Positions 6,591-6,871 of a DNA stretch of 6,871 nucleotides are shown here, piece by piece (positions within the stretch are counted from its first letter, which is position 1; the number at the start of each line of letters is the position of its first letter). Below the pieces are notes generated by a model. The model was given only the letters and a program-made list of their open reading frames with translations, had not been told where the DNA came from and made no database searches. Made by a program: the position numbers and the translations under genes. Source of the DNA: Planctomycetota bacterium (GTDB taxonomy: Bacteria > Planctomycetota > Phycisphaerae > WQYP01); contig JAKAYZ010000117.1 in the NCBI GenBank assembly GCA_021816165.1, forward strand, positions 1 through 6,871, written 5' to 3'.

Positions 6591-6830
6591 CTAAATATCG
6601 CTGCCATAAAGCCCGCTGCCAATGCACCACGCTGGTGCCGCCATCTGAAAGAATCCCCATGCCAAAACCGCGAGGGCAACCAGATGCCAAAGTATCCATA
6701 GGACGGCTATCGTCCGCTCGCGCGCACCCTCGGCCGCTGCCAGCCGTCGGGCCGGTTCAATGATGCCGCCCGGCGCGAGAAGCGCTGCACCGGCGACAAG
6801 GGCCGCCGCCACACAAAGCGATCTCTGCAT
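6591..6830 (-). CDS. small two-helix membrane protein, possibly the end of a longer protein
   Basis: From the ATG at 6830 this gives 79 residues: a hydrophobic N-terminal segment (CVAAALVAGAALLAPGG) that may be a signal peptide or helix, a charged loop (ARRLAAAEGARERT) and a second helix (IAVLWILWHLVALAVLAWGFF) before a short tail ending GSDI. No family is recognised. The same frame has no stop upstream and stays open to the window edge, with a GTG at 6866. No clear ribosome site precedes the ATG, so the gene could begin outside the window. It ends 49 bp before the start of the 259-residue membrane protein on the same strand, which suggests co-transcription. Confidence 0.5.
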   Translation of the reverse strand: MQRSLCVAAALVAGAALLAPGGIIEPARRLAAAEGARERTIAVLWILWHLVALAVLAWGFFQMAAPAWCIGSGLYGSDI

Positions 6831-6871
6831 GAGACCCGAGGGGTTCACGCCGTCACCCCCGAGCACAACCC

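Noticed and set aside
1..6871. Search for a CRISPR array, insertion sequence, tRNA, toxin-antitoxin or defence module
   Set aside because: I found no repeat arrays, transposase motifs, tRNA-like folds or recognised defence domains. The genes look like ordinary but poorly characterised chromosomal genes.

Overview
The window looks like ordinary, largely uncharacterised chromosomal DNA from a GC-rich bacterium. Planctomycete affinity (possibly Phycisphaerae) is my best guess. It rests on an exported protein that joins a HEAT-like segment to a PDZ domain, a large exported TPR-like protein, and a four-cluster ferredoxin with an RR motif but no clear hydrophobic core. This is an impression from protein style. 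There is no rRNA or marker gene to confirm it.

Layout. (1) The left edge (1-180) holds only a weak partial minus-strand reading frame that runs off the window. (2) A minus-strand polyferredoxin of the MauM/NapG type (177-1058) carries four [4Fe-4S] motifs. (3) A short divergent intergenic region (1059-1169) follows. (4) Next are two plus-strand genes for exported proteins: a HEAT-like/PDZ protein (1170-1913) and a 782-residue TPR-like protein (2234-4582). They are separated by about 320 bp that contains no confident gene, though a second frame stays open to 2100 and may be a frameshifted tail of the PDZ gene. (5) From 4670 to the right edge everything readable is on the minus strand and encodes small membrane proteins. 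Read 5'->3' these are a 79-residue protein near the edge (possibly longer), a 259-residue four-helix protein, a poorly defined and probably frame-disrupted ORF (5230-5576), and a 168-residue helix/coiled-coil/helix protein. The last ends in a compact hairpin plus T-run that looks like a terminator between the convergent gene sets.

How the genes work together is mostly unknown. The PDZ and TPR-like proteins lie in tandem, both have export signals, and may act at the cell envelope. The ferredoxin is transcribed away from them and probably belongs with genes to the left of the window. The minus-strand membrane genes may form one operon, but none has a function I can recognise. I found no rRNA, tRNA, CRISPR array, insertion sequence or recognisable defence system.
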